Below, piece by piece: positions 1-8,468 of a stretch of 64,000 nucleotides of DNA (positions are counted from its first letter, which is position 1; the number at the start of each line of letters is the position of its first letter). The DNA comes from Pseudomonas ekonensis (GTDB taxonomy: Bacteria > Pseudomonadota > Gammaproteobacteria > Pseudomonadales > Pseudomonadaceae). The translations under genes were made by a program, and so were the position numbers. The DNA lies in assembly GCF_019145435.1 (NCBI RefSeq), contig NZ_JAHSTS010000002.1, forward strand, positions 1-64,000, in the 5' to 3' direction. The notes below the pieces were generated by a model. That model was not told where the DNA came from. It was given only the letters and a program-made list of their open reading frames with translations, and did no database searches.

Positions 1-17
1 CATCCGTCACTGATCCA

Positions 18-51
18 CCGCCATCGCGGGCAAGCCCGCTCCCACAGGGGG
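18..51. repeat. REP element at window edge
   Basis: The segment carries the Pseudomonas REP core (GCGGGCAAGCCCGC, a self-complementary stem) followed by TCCCACAGGGG. It lies just downstream of the catC stop codon, where it could form a 3'-end hairpin for the ben-cat transcript. Whatever follows catC lies outside the window. Confidence 0.8.
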
Positions 52-67
52 ACGGGTGTGCACAGGG

Positions 68-358
68 TCAGCGGTCGTCCTCGTGGATCGACGACGGATG
101 GCGGCAGAGCCCGTCGATCTCGATGTCCATGTACGGAAACAGCGGCAGGCGCATCAGGGTGTCGTGCAGCGTCTCGACGCTGGGCACGTCGAACACGCTG
201 TAGTTGGCGTAGTGCCCGGCGATGCGCCACAGGTGCCGCCACAGGCCTTCGTGCTGGAGGCGCCGGGCAAGTTCCTTCTCGTCGGCCTTGAGCCGCGCGG
301 CAAGGGCCGGATCCATGTCGGCGGGCAGCTTCACAGTCATCTTTACGTGGAACAGCAT
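68..358 (-). CDS. catC: muconolactone delta-isomerase
   Basis: CatC converts (+)-muconolactone to beta-ketoadipate enol-lactone, in the catechol branch of the beta-ketoadipate pathway in the cytoplasm. The product is 96 residues, the usual size for this small enzyme, which is known to assemble as a decamer. The N-terminus (MLFHVKMTVKLPADMDP) and the internal HYANYSVFDV stretch are family hallmarks. It follows catB by 18 bp on the same strand, so the two are surely co-transcribed. catA (catechol 1,2-dioxygenase) is not in the window; it may lie to the left. Confidence 0.96.
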   Translation of the reverse strand: MLFHVKMTVKLPADMDPALAARLKADEKELARRLQHEGLWRHLWRIAGHYANYSVFDVPSVETLHDTLMRLPLFPYMDIEIDGLCRHPSSIHEDDR

Positions 359-376
359 GGTGCTCTCTCCTTCGGT

Positions 377-1498
377 TCAGGCACGGCGGAACCGCGCCAG
401 GCGCGCTTCGTCCAGCGTCAGGCCCAGGCCCGGCGTGCGGGGAATGTGCAGGTGGAAATCGCGGTACTGCGGCGCTTCGGTGACGATGTCTTCGGTCAGC
501 AGCAGCGGGCCGAACAGCTCGGTGCCCCAGGTCAGCTGCCGCAGGGTGAGGAACGCGTGGGCCGAAGCCAGGGTGCCCACCGAGCCTTCGAGCATGGTGC
601 CGCCGTACAGGGCGATGCCGCAGGCCTCGGCGATCTGCGCGGTGCGCAACACCGCGCGGGGGCCGCCGTTCTTGGCGATTTTCAGGGCGAACACGCTGGC
701 CGCGCCGTCCGCCGCGAGGCTGAAGGCGTCCTCGACGCTTTCGATGGATTCGTCGGCCATGACCGGCGCCGGGCTGCGCTGGTTGAGGCGCACCTGGCCT
801 GCGCGGTTGACCCGCGAGATCGGCTGCTCGATCAGGTCGATGCCGTTGTCGCCGAGCACCCGGCAGCCACGGATCGCCTGGGACTCGTCCCAGTACTGGT
901 TGACATCGACCCGCACGCTGGCGCGGTCGCCCAGGGCCCGTTTGATCGCCAGCGCATGGGCCAGGTCCTGCTCCAGCGGGTTGGCGCCGATCTTCAGCTT
1001 GAAGATACGGTGCCGGCGCGCTTCCAGCATCTGCTCGGCCTCGGCGATGTCCCGGGCGGTGTCGCCGCTGGCCAGTGTCCAGGCCACTTCCAGGCTGTCG
1101 CGCACCCGGCCGCCGAGCAGTTCGCTGACCGGCAGGCCGAGGCGCTTGCCCTGGGCGTCGAGCAAGGCACTTTCGATGCCGGACTTGGCGAAGGTGTTGC
1201 CCTTGGCGATCTTGTCCAGGGTCTGCATGGCGGCGTTGATGTTGCAGGCGTCCAGGCCGGCCAGGGCCGGCGCCAGGTGCGCGTCGATGTTGGCCTTGAT
1301 GCTTTCCGGGCTCTCGTTGCCGTAGGCCAGGCCGCCGATGGTGGTGGCCTCGCCGATGCCTTCGATACCGTCGCTGCAACGCAGGCGCAGGATCACCAGG
1401 GTCTGGTTCTGCATCGTGTGCATCGCCAGTTTGTGCGGGCGAATGGTCGGCAGGTCGACGATCACCGCCGCCAGGCTTTCGATCAGGATTGGGTTCAT
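377..1498 (-). CDS. catB: muconate cycloisomerase
   Basis: CatB cyclises cis,cis-muconate to muconolactone and belongs to the enolase superfamily. The ATG at 1498 gives 373 residues starting MNPILIES, the usual length. The active-site residues fall exactly where expected: the KLK motif with K167 and K169, and metal ligands D198 (RVDVNQ), E224 (LIEQP) and D249 (MADES). An upstream in-frame ATG at 1540 would overlap the benD end and adds 14 residues foreign to the family. catB starts only 22 bp after the benD stop, so the cat genes appear joined to the ben operon. No catR is present in the window. Confidence 0.96.
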   Translation of the reverse strand: MNPILIESLAAVIVDLPTIRPHKLAMHTMQNQTLVILRLRCSDGIEGIGEATTIGGLAYGNESPESIKANIDAHLAPALAGLDACNINAAMQTLDKIAKGNTFAKSGIESALLDAQGKRLGLPVSELLGGRVRDSLEVAWTLASGDTARDIAEAEQMLEARRHRIFKLKIGANPLEQDLAHALAIKRALGDRASVRVDVNQYWDESQAIRGCRVLGDNGIDLIEQPISRVNRAGQVRLNQRSPAPVMADESIESVEDAFSLAADGAASVFALKIAKNGGPRAVLRTAQIAEACGIALYGGTMLEGSVGTLASAHAFLTLRQLTWGTELFGPLLLTEDIVTEAPQYRDFHLHIPRTPGLGLTLDEARLARFRRA

Positions 1499-1520
1499 TT
1501 CAATGTCCGTTTCAACGTGT

Positions 1521-2282
1521 TCAACCGAGGTCGCCGCCACCGACCGGCAGGGTCACGCCGGTGATGTAGGAGGCCTCGTCGGAGGCGAGGAACAGGATCG
1601 CGCCGACCTGTTCGTCGAGGGTGCCGTAGCGTTTCATCAGGCTGCTGTCGAGGGTCTGCGCGACGATCTCCTGATACCAGGCCTGCTCCTGCGCCGACTG
1701 CTGCGCGGCGTTGCGCGGGATGCGCCGCGGCGGCGCTTCGGTGCCGCCGGGTGCGGTGGCGTTGACGCGGATGCCGCGCTCGGCGTTCTCGAACGCCAGG
1801 CACGCGGTCAGCGCATTGATGCCGCCCTTGGCCGCGCCGTAGGGCACGCGGTTCACGCTGCGGGTGGCGATCGACGACACGTTGACGATGGCGCCCCGCC
1901 CCTGCTTGAGCATCTGGGGCAACGCCGCGTGGCAGCACCACAGGGTCGGGAACAGCGAGCGGCGCACTTCGGCTTCGATCTGCGCGGTTTCGTAGTGTTC
2001 GAACGGCTTGGCCCAGATCGTGCCGCCGACGTTGTTGACCAGGATGTCGAGACGCCCGAAGGCATCGATGGCGGCGTCCGTCGCCCGGGCGCAATCGGCG
2101 TACTGCTCAAGGTCGGCGGTCAATGTCAGGACGTGTTCGCCCTGCAGTTCATGAACCAGCGTCGAACGGTCGACGGCCACTACCCGGGCGCCCTCCTCCA
2201 GCAAGCGTTCGCACACCCGGCGACCGATGCCTTGCGCGGCGCCGGTGACCAGCGCGACCTTGTCAGCGAATCTGTTGTTCAT
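1521..2282 (-). CDS. benD: 1,6-dihydroxycyclohexa-2,4-diene-1-carboxylate dehydrogenase
   Basis: BenD oxidises and decarboxylates benzoate cis-diol to catechol, reducing NAD+. It is a classical short-chain dehydrogenase of 253 residues: the NAD-binding TGAAQGIG lies at residues 13-20, with an NNVGG motif and the catalytic YGAAK motif further on. The start is set at MNNRFADK, as in known BenD proteins; the open frame extends further upstream, but that part would run into benC. It lies 38 bp after benC and 22 bp before catB. Confidence 0.95.
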   Translation of the reverse strand: MNNRFADKVALVTGAAQGIGRRVCERLLEEGARVVAVDRSTLVHELQGEHVLTLTADLEQYADCARATDAAIDAFGRLDILVNNVGGTIWAKPFEHYETAQIEAEVRRSLFPTLWCCHAALPQMLKQGRGAIVNVSSIATRSVNRVPYGAAKGGINALTACLAFENAERGIRVNATAPGGTEAPPRRIPRNAAQQSAQEQAWYQEIVAQTLDSSLMKRYGTLDEQVGAILFLASDEASYITGVTLPVGGGDLG

Positions 2283-2320
2283 GGTGTTCTCCAGCATCAG
2301 GCTCAGGTTCGGCGCAAGGC

Positions 2321-3334
2321 TCAGGCCGCCGCGGCGGCGAACTTCTCGTAGTAGAAATTGGCCGGGGTGACGCCCTGCTCGCGGATGTGTTGGCTGACCG
2401 CCTCGACCATCGGCGGCGGGCCGCACAGGTACACGTCGACGTCGCCGTCGTTGAGGTGGCGCGGCTCGATGTGCTGGGTGACGTAGCCCTTGAGCGGATG
2501 CCGGCTCTCGGGGCTGGCCACGCAGGCGCCGTAGCTGAAGCCGGGAATGCGTGCGGCGAAGGCGTCGAGGCGGTCGAGCTCGACCAGGTCGAAGTCATGG
2601 GTGACGCCGTAGATCAGGTGCACCGGGTAGGCGCTGCCCTCCTCGGCGATCCGCTCCAGCATCGCGGTGAACGGCGCCAGCCCCGTACCGCCGGCCAACA
2701 GCAGCAGCGGCCGCTTGATCTCGCGCAGGTAGAAACTGCCCAGCGGACCTGCCAGGGTCATGCTGTCGCCGGCCTTGGCCAGGCCGGTGAGGAAGCGGCT
2801 CATCAGGCCGCCGGGCACGTTGCGGATCAGGAAGCTGACTTCGCCGTCCTTGGGCAACGAGCTGAAGGAATAGGCCCGGCTCTGGTCGCTGCCCGGCACT
2901 TGCAGGTTGACGTACTGGCCCGGCAGGAACGCCAGCCGGCTGAGGGACTCGCCCTTGACCGACAGGGCGATGGTGCTCTCGGAGAGCTGGCGCACGTCGC
3001 TGATCGTGGCCTGGAAACTGGCCTGCCCGGTCTTGCAGACCTGGGAGCCGGCCGGCACCCGCACCACGCAGTCGCTCTCGGCGCGCATCTGGCAGGTGAG
3101 CACATAGCCCCGGGCGAGTTCGTCCTCGCTCAAGGCGTCCTCGATGAAGTTGTCGCCCAGGGCGTAACGCCCGGATTCGGCGAAGCACTTGCAGGTGCCG
3201 CAGGCGCCGTCGCGGCAGTCCAGCGGGATGTTGATGCCTTGGCGGTACGCCGCGTCGGCGACGGTTTCCTGGCCGTCGGCCTCGATGAAGCGGGTGACCC
3301 CGTCCTCGAAATTCAATGCGATGCGAAAACCCAT
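2321..3334 (-). CDS. benC: benzoate 1,2-dioxygenase, reductase component
   Basis: BenC passes electrons from NADH to the oxygenase BenAB. It is 337 residues with the standard order: an N-terminal plant-type [2Fe-2S] ferredoxin domain (C40, C45, C48 and C81), an FAD domain (RAYS at 153-156) and an NAD-binding domain (LLLAGGTGLAPF at about 211-222). It starts 57 bp after benB in the same transcript. It is intact, with no sign of frameshift. Confidence 0.96.
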   Translation of the reverse strand: MGFRIALNFEDGVTRFIEADGQETVADAAYRQGINIPLDCRDGACGTCKCFAESGRYALGDNFIEDALSEDELARGYVLTCQMRAESDCVVRVPAGSQVCKTGQASFQATISDVRQLSESTIALSVKGESLSRLAFLPGQYVNLQVPGSDQSRAYSFSSLPKDGEVSFLIRNVPGGLMSRFLTGLAKAGDSMTLAGPLGSFYLREIKRPLLLLAGGTGLAPFTAMLERIAEEGSAYPVHLIYGVTHDFDLVELDRLDAFAARIPGFSYGACVASPESRHPLKGYVTQHIEPRHLNDGDVDVYLCGPPPMVEAVSQHIREQGVTPANFYYEKFAAAAA

Positions 3335-3391
3335 GTTGCACCTCGCTCACGGCGCCGGGCCGGCCAACGGCCAAGGCCCGCGCCGTCTCGG

Positions 3392-3880
3392 TCAGATGTG
3401 GTAAATGTCGATGACCTGACGGACGTAATCGTTTTTCAGCACCACCTTCTTGGCCTTGATCAGCGGCTGTTCGCCGCGCAGGTCGAGGGTGTAGAAGCTG
3501 GTGCCGAAATAGCTGTCGGTGACCTGGTAGCGGAAGCTCAGCGTGTGCCAGTTGAAGCGCACCTGGCATTGGCCTTCGCCCTGCCCGACGATCTCGATGT
3601 TGCTCAGGTTGTGCGAGGTGCGGGTGTCGGGAACGGTGGCGCTGGAGCGCTCGGTCTTGATCCGGAACACCCGGTCTTCGAGGCCGCCGCGGTTGCCGTA
3701 CCAGATCAGCGAGATCTCGCTCTGCGGGTCTTCGGTGAGCGTGTCGCTGTCGTCCCAGGCCGGCATCCAGAAGCTGGCGTCGGCGGCATAGAGCTCCAGC
3801 CAACGGTCCCACTGGGCGTCGTCCAGATAACGGGCCTCGCGGTAGAGGAAATCGCGCACGGTGTCGTAGAGGCTGTTCAT
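3392..3880 (-). CDS. benB: benzoate 1,2-dioxygenase, small (beta) subunit
   Basis: This is the beta subunit of the ring-hydroxylating dioxygenase, with a structural role in the alpha3beta3 hexamer. It is 162 residues starting [13 protein letters not shown]; the family motif [12 protein letters not shown] lies near the middle. Its ATG overlaps the benA stop by the ATGA tetranucleotide (3877-3880), so translation of the two subunits is probably coupled, which suits a fixed subunit ratio. Confidence 0.96.
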   Translation of the reverse strand: MNSLYDTVRDFLYREARYLDDAQWDRWLELYAADASFWMPAWDDSDTLTEDPQSEISLIWYGNRGGLEDRVFRIKTERSSATVPDTRTSHNLSNIEIVGQGEGQCQVRFNWHTLSFRYQVTDSYFGTSFYTLDLRGEQPLIKAKKVVLKNDYVRQVIDIYHI

Positions 3881-5235
3881 GGCACGGCCTCCACGGGGAT
3901 CAGCTGCGGTTCGGCGGACACGGCCTTGAGCATCGTTTCCTGCCAGTACTTGTGCTGCAGCACGAACAGGCCTTCGTCCTCGGTGCGCACCCCGGACAGC
4001 AGCGGCTTGAGGCCGATCTCTTCGGCGGCGGCATCGGCGCCCTCCACCCAATGGGCCGCCCCGCGGGACATGTCGTTCCAGCCGCGTCCGGCGCCGTAGC
4101 CGGTCTGGCAGGAGCGGAACTCTTCCAGGTCGTCCGGCGTGGCCATGCCGCTGACGTTGAAGAAGTCTTCGTACTGGCGGATGCGTTTGGCCCGGGCCTC
4201 GGCGCTCTCGCCTTTGGGGGCAATGCAGTAGATGGTGATCTCGGTCTTGTCCACGGCGATCGGTCGGGCGATGCGGATCTGCGAACTGAACTGATCCATC
4301 AGGTACACGTTGGGGTACAGGCACAGGTTGCGCGAGTTCTCGATCATCCAGTCGGCGCGGGCCTGGCCGAAATCCCGGGCCAGCTCGTCGCGGCGCTCGT
4401 AGGCGGGACGGTCCTCAGGGTTGGCCCAGCGGGTCCAGAGCAGCAGGTGGCCGTGGTCGAAGGAGTAGAAGCCGCCGCCCTTCTTCGCCCAGCTGCCGGC
4501 GCTCATGGTCTTGATCTCTTCACCGGCCTCGCGTTGCTGGCGCTGGTTCTGGGTGGCGGCGTAGTTCCAGTGCACGGAGCTGACGTGGTAGCCGTCGGCG
4601 CCGTTTTCGGCGGTGAGTTTCCAGTTGCCTTCGTAGATGTAGGAACTGGAACCGCGCAGCACTTCCAGGCCTTCGGGGGATTGGTCGACGATCATGTCGA
4701 TGATCCGCGCCGACTCGCCCAGGTGCTCGGCAAGGGGCTTCACGTCGGGGTTGAGGCTGCCGAACAGGAAGCCGCGGTAGGACTCGAAGCGCGCTACGCG
4801 GGTCAAGTCGTGGGAGCCTTCGCAGTTGAAGCCTTCGGGGTAGCCCGCCTCGGCGGGATCCTTGACCTTGAGCAGCTTGCCGCTGTTGTTGAACGTCCAG
4901 CCGTGGAACGGGCAGGTGTAGCTGGAACGGTTGCCGGACTTGTGCCGGCAGAGCATGGCGCCGCGGTGGCTGCAGGCATTGAGGAAAGCGTTGAGCACGC
5001 CGTCCTTGTTGCGCGCGATGAAGACCGGCTGGCGGCCCATGGTGAGGGTCAGGTAATCGTTGTTGCGCGGGATCTGGCTTTCGTGGGCCAGGTAGATCCA
5101 GTTGCCTTCGAAGATGTGCGCCATTTCCAGCTCGAACAGCCGCGGATCGGTGAACATCTCCCGCTTGCAGCGGTAGGCACCCTGCTCCTTGTCTTCTTCG
5201 AGCAAGGCAGTGAGGTAGTCGATTCCCAGGGACAT
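3877..5235 (-). CDS. benA: benzoate 1,2-dioxygenase, large (alpha) subunit
   Basis: BenA carries the catalytic site that dihydroxylates benzoate to its cis-1,2-diol. The 452-residue product has the Rieske ligands C88, H90, C108 and H111 (CSH, then CPFH) and the mononuclear iron ligands H217 and H222 in [13 protein letters not shown] chose the ATG at 5235 (MSLGIDY) over the one at 5250 because GGAGG at 5244-5248 is spaced 8 nt from it and known BenA proteins begin there. BenR-type operator repeats and a CA motif lie upstream. It is the first gene of the ben-cat operon. Confidence 0.96.
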   Translation of the reverse strand: MSLGIDYLTALLEEDKEQGAYRCKREMFTDPRLFELEMAHIFEGNWIYLAHESQIPRNNDYLTLTMGRQPVFIARNKDGVLNAFLNACSHRGAMLCRHKSGNRSSYTCPFHGWTFNNSGKLLKVKDPAEAGYPEGFNCEGSHDLTRVARFESYRGFLFGSLNPDVKPLAEHLGESARIIDMIVDQSPEGLEVLRGSSSYIYEGNWKLTAENGADGYHVSSVHWNYAATQNQRQQREAGEEIKTMSAGSWAKKGGGFYSFDHGHLLLWTRWANPEDRPAYERRDELARDFGQARADWMIENSRNLCLYPNVYLMDQFSSQIRIARPIAVDKTEITIYCIAPKGESAEARAKRIRQYEDFFNVSGMATPDDLEEFRSCQTGYGAGRGWNDMSRGAAHWVEGADAAAEEIGLKPLLSGVRTEDEGLFVLQHKYWQETMLKAVSAEPQLIPVEAVP

Positions 5236-5249
5236 GGCCAGGGCCTCCA

Positions 5250-5260
5250 TTGTTATTGTT
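5250..5260 (-). promoter_or_regulatory. CA motif (Hfq/Crc site) in the benA leader
   Basis: On the mRNA strand this reads AACAATAACAA, two overlapping copies of the AANAANAA motif recognised by Hfq/Crc in Pseudomonas. It lies 15-25 nt before the benA start and abuts the GGAGG ribosome site, so binding would block initiation. Crc control of ben genes is established in P. putida; its action here is inferred. Confidence 0.75.
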
Positions 5261-5293
5261 CAGGTCAGGTTAGGGAGGCGACGGCGGGCGCAA

Positions 5294-5308
5294 TAGCCGA
5301 TTCCTGCA
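5294..5308 (-). promoter_or_regulatory. BenR/XylS-type operator half-site, proximal
   Basis: On the minus strand the sequence is TGCAGGAATCGGCTA, an exact match to the XylS/BenR consensus TGCA-N6-GGNTA. It is the copy nearer benA and forms a 21-bp-period direct repeat with the site at 5315-5329. Confidence 0.85.
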
Positions 5309-5314
5309 CATCGC

Positions 5315-5329
5315 TATCCGTTTTGCGCA
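5315..5329 (-). promoter_or_regulatory. BenR/XylS-type operator half-site, distal
   Basis: On the minus strand the sequence is TGCGCAAAACGGATA, matching TGCA-N6-GGNTA with one change (TGCG). It is separated by 6 bp from the proximal copy, giving the 21-bp period seen at the XylS-controlled Pm promoter. Confidence 0.82.
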
Positions 5330-5364
5330 GGACGGCGCGGCAGGTGTTTCAGGGGGGCGGGGAA

Positions 5365-6321
5365 TCAGTGGCGGCGCTTGAAGGTGTGGGACGGCAGTTC
5401 GCCGAACTGCTGGCGGTAGCTGTCGGAGAAGCGGCCCAGGTGCAGGAAGCCGTAGTCCAGCGCCAGTTCGGTGAGGTTGCGCACCGGGCAGCTCGGGTCG
5501 GTGAGGCAGGCGTGGATGCGCGCCAGCTTGCGCTGGCGGATGTGCTGCATCGGCGTGACGCCCAGTTGGCGCTCGAACAGCGCGTACAGAGAACGCGGGC
5601 TCATGCGCGCCTGCGCGGCCAGGCTTTCGGCGCTCAGGTCCTGCTTGAGGTTGCGCTCGATGAACGCCAGGATCCGCTCCAGGCTGGCCGACGGCGCGTT
5701 CAAGGGTTCGCGGCTGACATTGGTGTCGAGCAGCGACAGCAACTTGCTGCCGATGATCTGCACATAGTGCTCCTGCACCCGCAGCAACGGATCGCTGGCT
5801 TCGGCTTCCTGGCAGATCATGCCGAGCAACGACGTGAAGCCTTCCAGGTCGTCGAGCCGGTAGTGGTTGCGCCGGAAGCGGATGCCGTCGGACGGGCGCA
5901 GCCACCGCTGCTCGTCGCACACCGACTCCAGCACGCTGACCGGCACCTTGAGGATGAACTTCTCGCAGTCGTCGGAGTACGTGAGGTCGACCGGATCGTC
6001 CGGGTTGATCAGCAGCAGTTCGCCCGGCACCAGATGCTGTTCGCGCTTGTGCCCGCGCCACAGGCAGTTGCCCTGCAGCAGCACTTGCAGGTGATAGACC
6101 GTTTCCAGCGCCAGGGAGGTGACCCGCACGCTGCCGCCGTAGCTGATGCGGCACAGGTCCAGCTCGGCGAACTTGCGGTGGTTGAGGCTGGCCTGGGGAT
6201 GGGCGGTCTTGGCCAGTCCGATGAGATGCTGACCGACGTGCCGGTTGACGTAATCGGACACGGCATACGGGTCAGCGTGGTGAAACACGCTGCTGCGCTC
6301 GCTCAGCAGGCGGCTGTCCAT
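5365..6321 (-). CDS. benR: AraC/XylS-family activator of benzoate catabolism
   Basis: BenR binds benzoate and activates benABCD. The product is 318 residues from MDSRLLSER, the usual BenR N-terminus; another ATG 9 nt upstream is possible. An effector domain is followed by a C-terminal AraC double helix-turn-helix (from about residue 220; ARMSPRSLYALFERQLG, then LALDYGFLHLGRFSDSYR). It lies directly upstream of benA on the same strand, with the operator repeats in the gap between them, as in other pseudomonads. The 273-bp gap before the next plus-strand gene must hold the benR promoter; no clear operator was seen there. Confidence 0.94.
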   Translation of the reverse strand: MDSRLLSERSSVFHHADPYAVSDYVNRHVGQHLIGLAKTAHPQASLNHRKFAELDLCRISYGGSVRVTSLALETVYHLQVLLQGNCLWRGHKREQHLVPGELLLINPDDPVDLTYSDDCEKFILKVPVSVLESVCDEQRWLRPSDGIRFRRNHYRLDDLEGFTSLLGMICQEAEASDPLLRVQEHYVQIIGSKLLSLLDTNVSREPLNAPSASLERILAFIERNLKQDLSAESLAAQARMSPRSLYALFERQLGVTPMQHIRQRKLARIHACLTDPSCPVRNLTELALDYGFLHLGRFSDSYRQQFGELPSHTFKRRH

Positions 6322-6594
6322 GGAGGGCACTCGTTCTTGTCAGGTTTTCACGGATGCCGTCCACAGTACGCCGGCGTGGCGGCAGCGACAATCGGCGGCC
6401 CGTCGAACGGTCGATCACCGAACGCTTTCGGTGTTCCGGGCCGTGGCGGGCGGGCGGTTGCATCAGCAATTTATGCTCAGATCCCAGCTTAATAATATTT
6501 TACCGATGGCCACCCCGACCCTAGTCTGATCCCAAGCACAGAGAGCAGGCCGCACGCCGCCTGAATCCAATTGCCTCGTGAAAAGGGATGAGAG

Positions 6595-7899
6595 ATGACC
6601 ACTGAAACAATAAAAACAGACACGCTTGTCGTCGGTGCCGGTCAAGCGGGTGTGGCCATGAGCGAACACCTGGGCAAGCTCGGCGTCCCGCACCTGGTGC
6701 TGGAGCGCAGCCGCATCGCCGAACGCTGGCGCACCGGCCGCTGGGACTCGCTGGTGGCCAACGGCCCGGCCTGGCACGACCGTTTTCCGGGGATGGAATT
6801 CGACGATGTCGATCCTGACGGTTTCGCCCACAAGGACCGCGTGGCCGATTACTTCGAGGCCTATGCGAAAAAATTCAACGCGCCGATCCGCACCGGCGTC
6901 GAGGTCAAGCGCGTGGTGCGCAATGTCGGGCGGCCGGGCTTCACCGTCGAGACCTCCGAGGGCGTGATCGAGGCGGCCCGCGTGGTGGCCGCCACCGGCC
7001 CGTTCCAGCGCCCGGTGATCCCGCCGATCGCCCCGCAGGACGCACGCCTGCTGCAGATCCACTCGGCCGACTACCGCAACCCGCAGCAACTGCCGGACGG
7101 CGCGGTGCTGGTGGTCGGCGCAGGTTCCTCCGGCGTGCAGATCGCCGATGAGCTGCAGCGTTCGGGCAGGCAAGTGTTCCTGTCGGTCGGCGCCCATGAC
7201 CGCCCGCCCCGCGCCTACCGCAACCGTGATTTCTGCTGGTGGCTGGGCGTGCTCGGCGAGTGGGACCAGGCCGCCATGAAACCGGGCCGCGAGCACGTGA
7301 CCATCGCCGTGAGCGGCGCCCACGGCGGACGCACCATCGACTTCCGGGGCCTGGCCCACCGTGGCATGACCCTGGTGGGCGTGACCGAATCGTTCAAGGA
7401 CGGCGTGGTGACGTTCAGGCAAGACCTGGCGGACAACCTCAAGCGCGGCGACGAGAACTACCTGGCGCTGCTCGACGCCGCCGACGCCTACATCGAACGC
7501 AACGGCCTGGATCTGCCGCCGGAGCCCGAGGCCCGGGAATCCTATCCGGATCCCGAGTGCGTGAAGCAACCGCTGGCGGATCTGGACCTGGCTGCCGCCG
7601 GCGTCACCTCGATCATCTGGGCCACCGGGTTCGCCGTGGACTATTCGTGGCTGAAGGTCGCCGCGTTCGACGACCAGGGCAAGCCGCAGCACCAGCGCGG
7701 GGTGTCCAGCGAACCGGGCGTGTACTTCCTCGGCCTGCCGTGGCAGTCCCGCCGTGGCTCCTCGTTCATCTGGGGCGTGTGGCACGACGCCAAGCACGTG
7801 GCCGACCACATCGCCACCCAGCGCAAGTACCTGGCCTACCGCGACGCCGACCAGCGCGCGGCAGCCCCCCGCAAGAACACCGACACCGTCGACGCTTGA
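6595..7899 (+). CDS. flavin-containing monooxygenase-like oxidoreductase
   Basis: This is a group B-type flavoprotein of 434 residues that probably uses NADPH and O2. FAD-binding GAGQAG is at residues 14-19; a second Rossmann motif (VVGAGSSGVQIADEL) near residue 175 should bind NAD(P)H. It resembles YUCCA/FMO-type N- or S-oxygenating enzymes, but the substrate cannot be read from the sequence. It leads a run of five plus-strand genes (RidA, DUF1028, ArgE-like, NCS1 permease). The first codons contain a CA motif, so Crc may act on its translation. Confidence 0.85.
   Translation: MTTETIKTDTLVVGAGQAGVAMSEHLGKLGVPHLVLERSRIAERWRTGRWDSLVANGPAWHDRFPGMEFDDVDPDGFAHKDRVADYFEAYAKKFNAPIRTGVEVKRVVRNVGRPGFTVETSEGVIEAARVVAATGPFQRPVIPPIAPQDARLLQIHSADYRNPQQLPDGAVLVVGAGSSGVQIADELQRSGRQVFLSVGAHDRPPRAYRNRDFCWWLGVLGEWDQAAMKPGREHVTIAVSGAHGGRTIDFRGLAHRGMTLVGVTESFKDGVVTFRQDLADNLKRGDENYLALLDAADAYIERNGLDLPPEPEARESYPDPECVKQPLADLDLAAAGVTSIIWATGFAVDYSWLKVAAFDDQGKPQHQRGVSSEPGVYFLGLPWQSRRGSSFIWGVWHDAKHVADHIATQRKYLAYRDADQRAAAPRKNTDTVDA
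6606..6616 (+). promoter_or_regulatory. CA motif inside the first codons of the monooxygenase
   Basis: AACAATAAAAA contains two overlapping AANAANAA matches at codons 4-8 of the gene, within reach of the ribosome initiation region. Hfq/Crc binding here is inferred from the motif only. Confidence 0.55.
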
Positions 7900-7957
7900 C
7901 CTTCCCTTCGCGTCCCGGCGCCCGTCGCGCCGGGCACCTTTTCGTCAGGAGTTTCAC

Positions 7958-8374
7958 ATGGCCCAGCCCACCCACACCCGCATCCGCATGTTCAACACCA
8001 AGGACACCTACCCCAACCAGACCCTGGACAACGACCTGTGCCAGGCCGTGCGCGCCGGCAACACCGTGTACGTGCGCGGCCAGGTCGGCACCGACTTCGA
8101 CGGCAACCTGATCGGCCTCGGCGACCCCCGCGCCCAGGCCGAGCAAGCCATGCGCAACGTCAAGCAACTGCTGGAAGAGGCCGGCAGCGACCTGAGCCAC
8201 ATCGTCAAGACCACCACCTACCTGATCGACCCGCGCTACCGCGAGCCGGTGTACCAGGAGGTCGGCAAGTGGCTCAAGGGCGTGTTCCCGATCTCCACCG
8301 GGCTGGTGGTCTCGGCGTTGGGGCAGCCGCAGTGGCTGATGGAGATCGATGTGGTGGCGGTGATCCCCGAGTAA
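7958..8374 (+). CDS. RidA (YjgF/YER057c/UK114) family protein
   Basis: RidA-family proteins are small trimeric enamine/imine deaminases. This one has 138 residues from MAQPTHTR with AGGAG 8 nt upstream of the ATG. Family features include VRGQVGTD, QAEQAMRNVKQLLEEAG and the C-terminal LMEIDVVAVIP. Archetypal RidA proteins end in a conserved Arg-centred loop that is not obvious here, so it probably belongs to one of the other Rid subfamilies. Between a monooxygenase and hydrolases, it could hydrolyse an imine produced upstream (inference). Confidence 0.88.
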   Translation: MAQPTHTRIRMFNTKDTYPNQTLDNDLCQAVRAGNTVYVRGQVGTDFDGNLIGLGDPRAQAEQAMRNVKQLLEEAGSDLSHIVKTTTYLIDPRYREPVYQEVGKWLKGVFPISTGLVVSALGQPQWLMEIDVVAVIPE

Positions 8375-8468
8375 CGCAGCAAACCGCCACGCTTGCCCGC
8401 CCGCCGCTGAACCCTGCGGGAGCGGGCTTGCCTGCCCCCCGCTCTCAAGTCGAACAGGAGTTAGAGAC

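Noticed and set aside
3952..6492. Long plus-strand open frame (846 codons) opposite benA and benR
   Set aside because: It is antisense to well-supported genes. High GC removes stop codons from the opposite strand, and the translation has no domain and is rich in Gly, Ala, Val, Gln and His.
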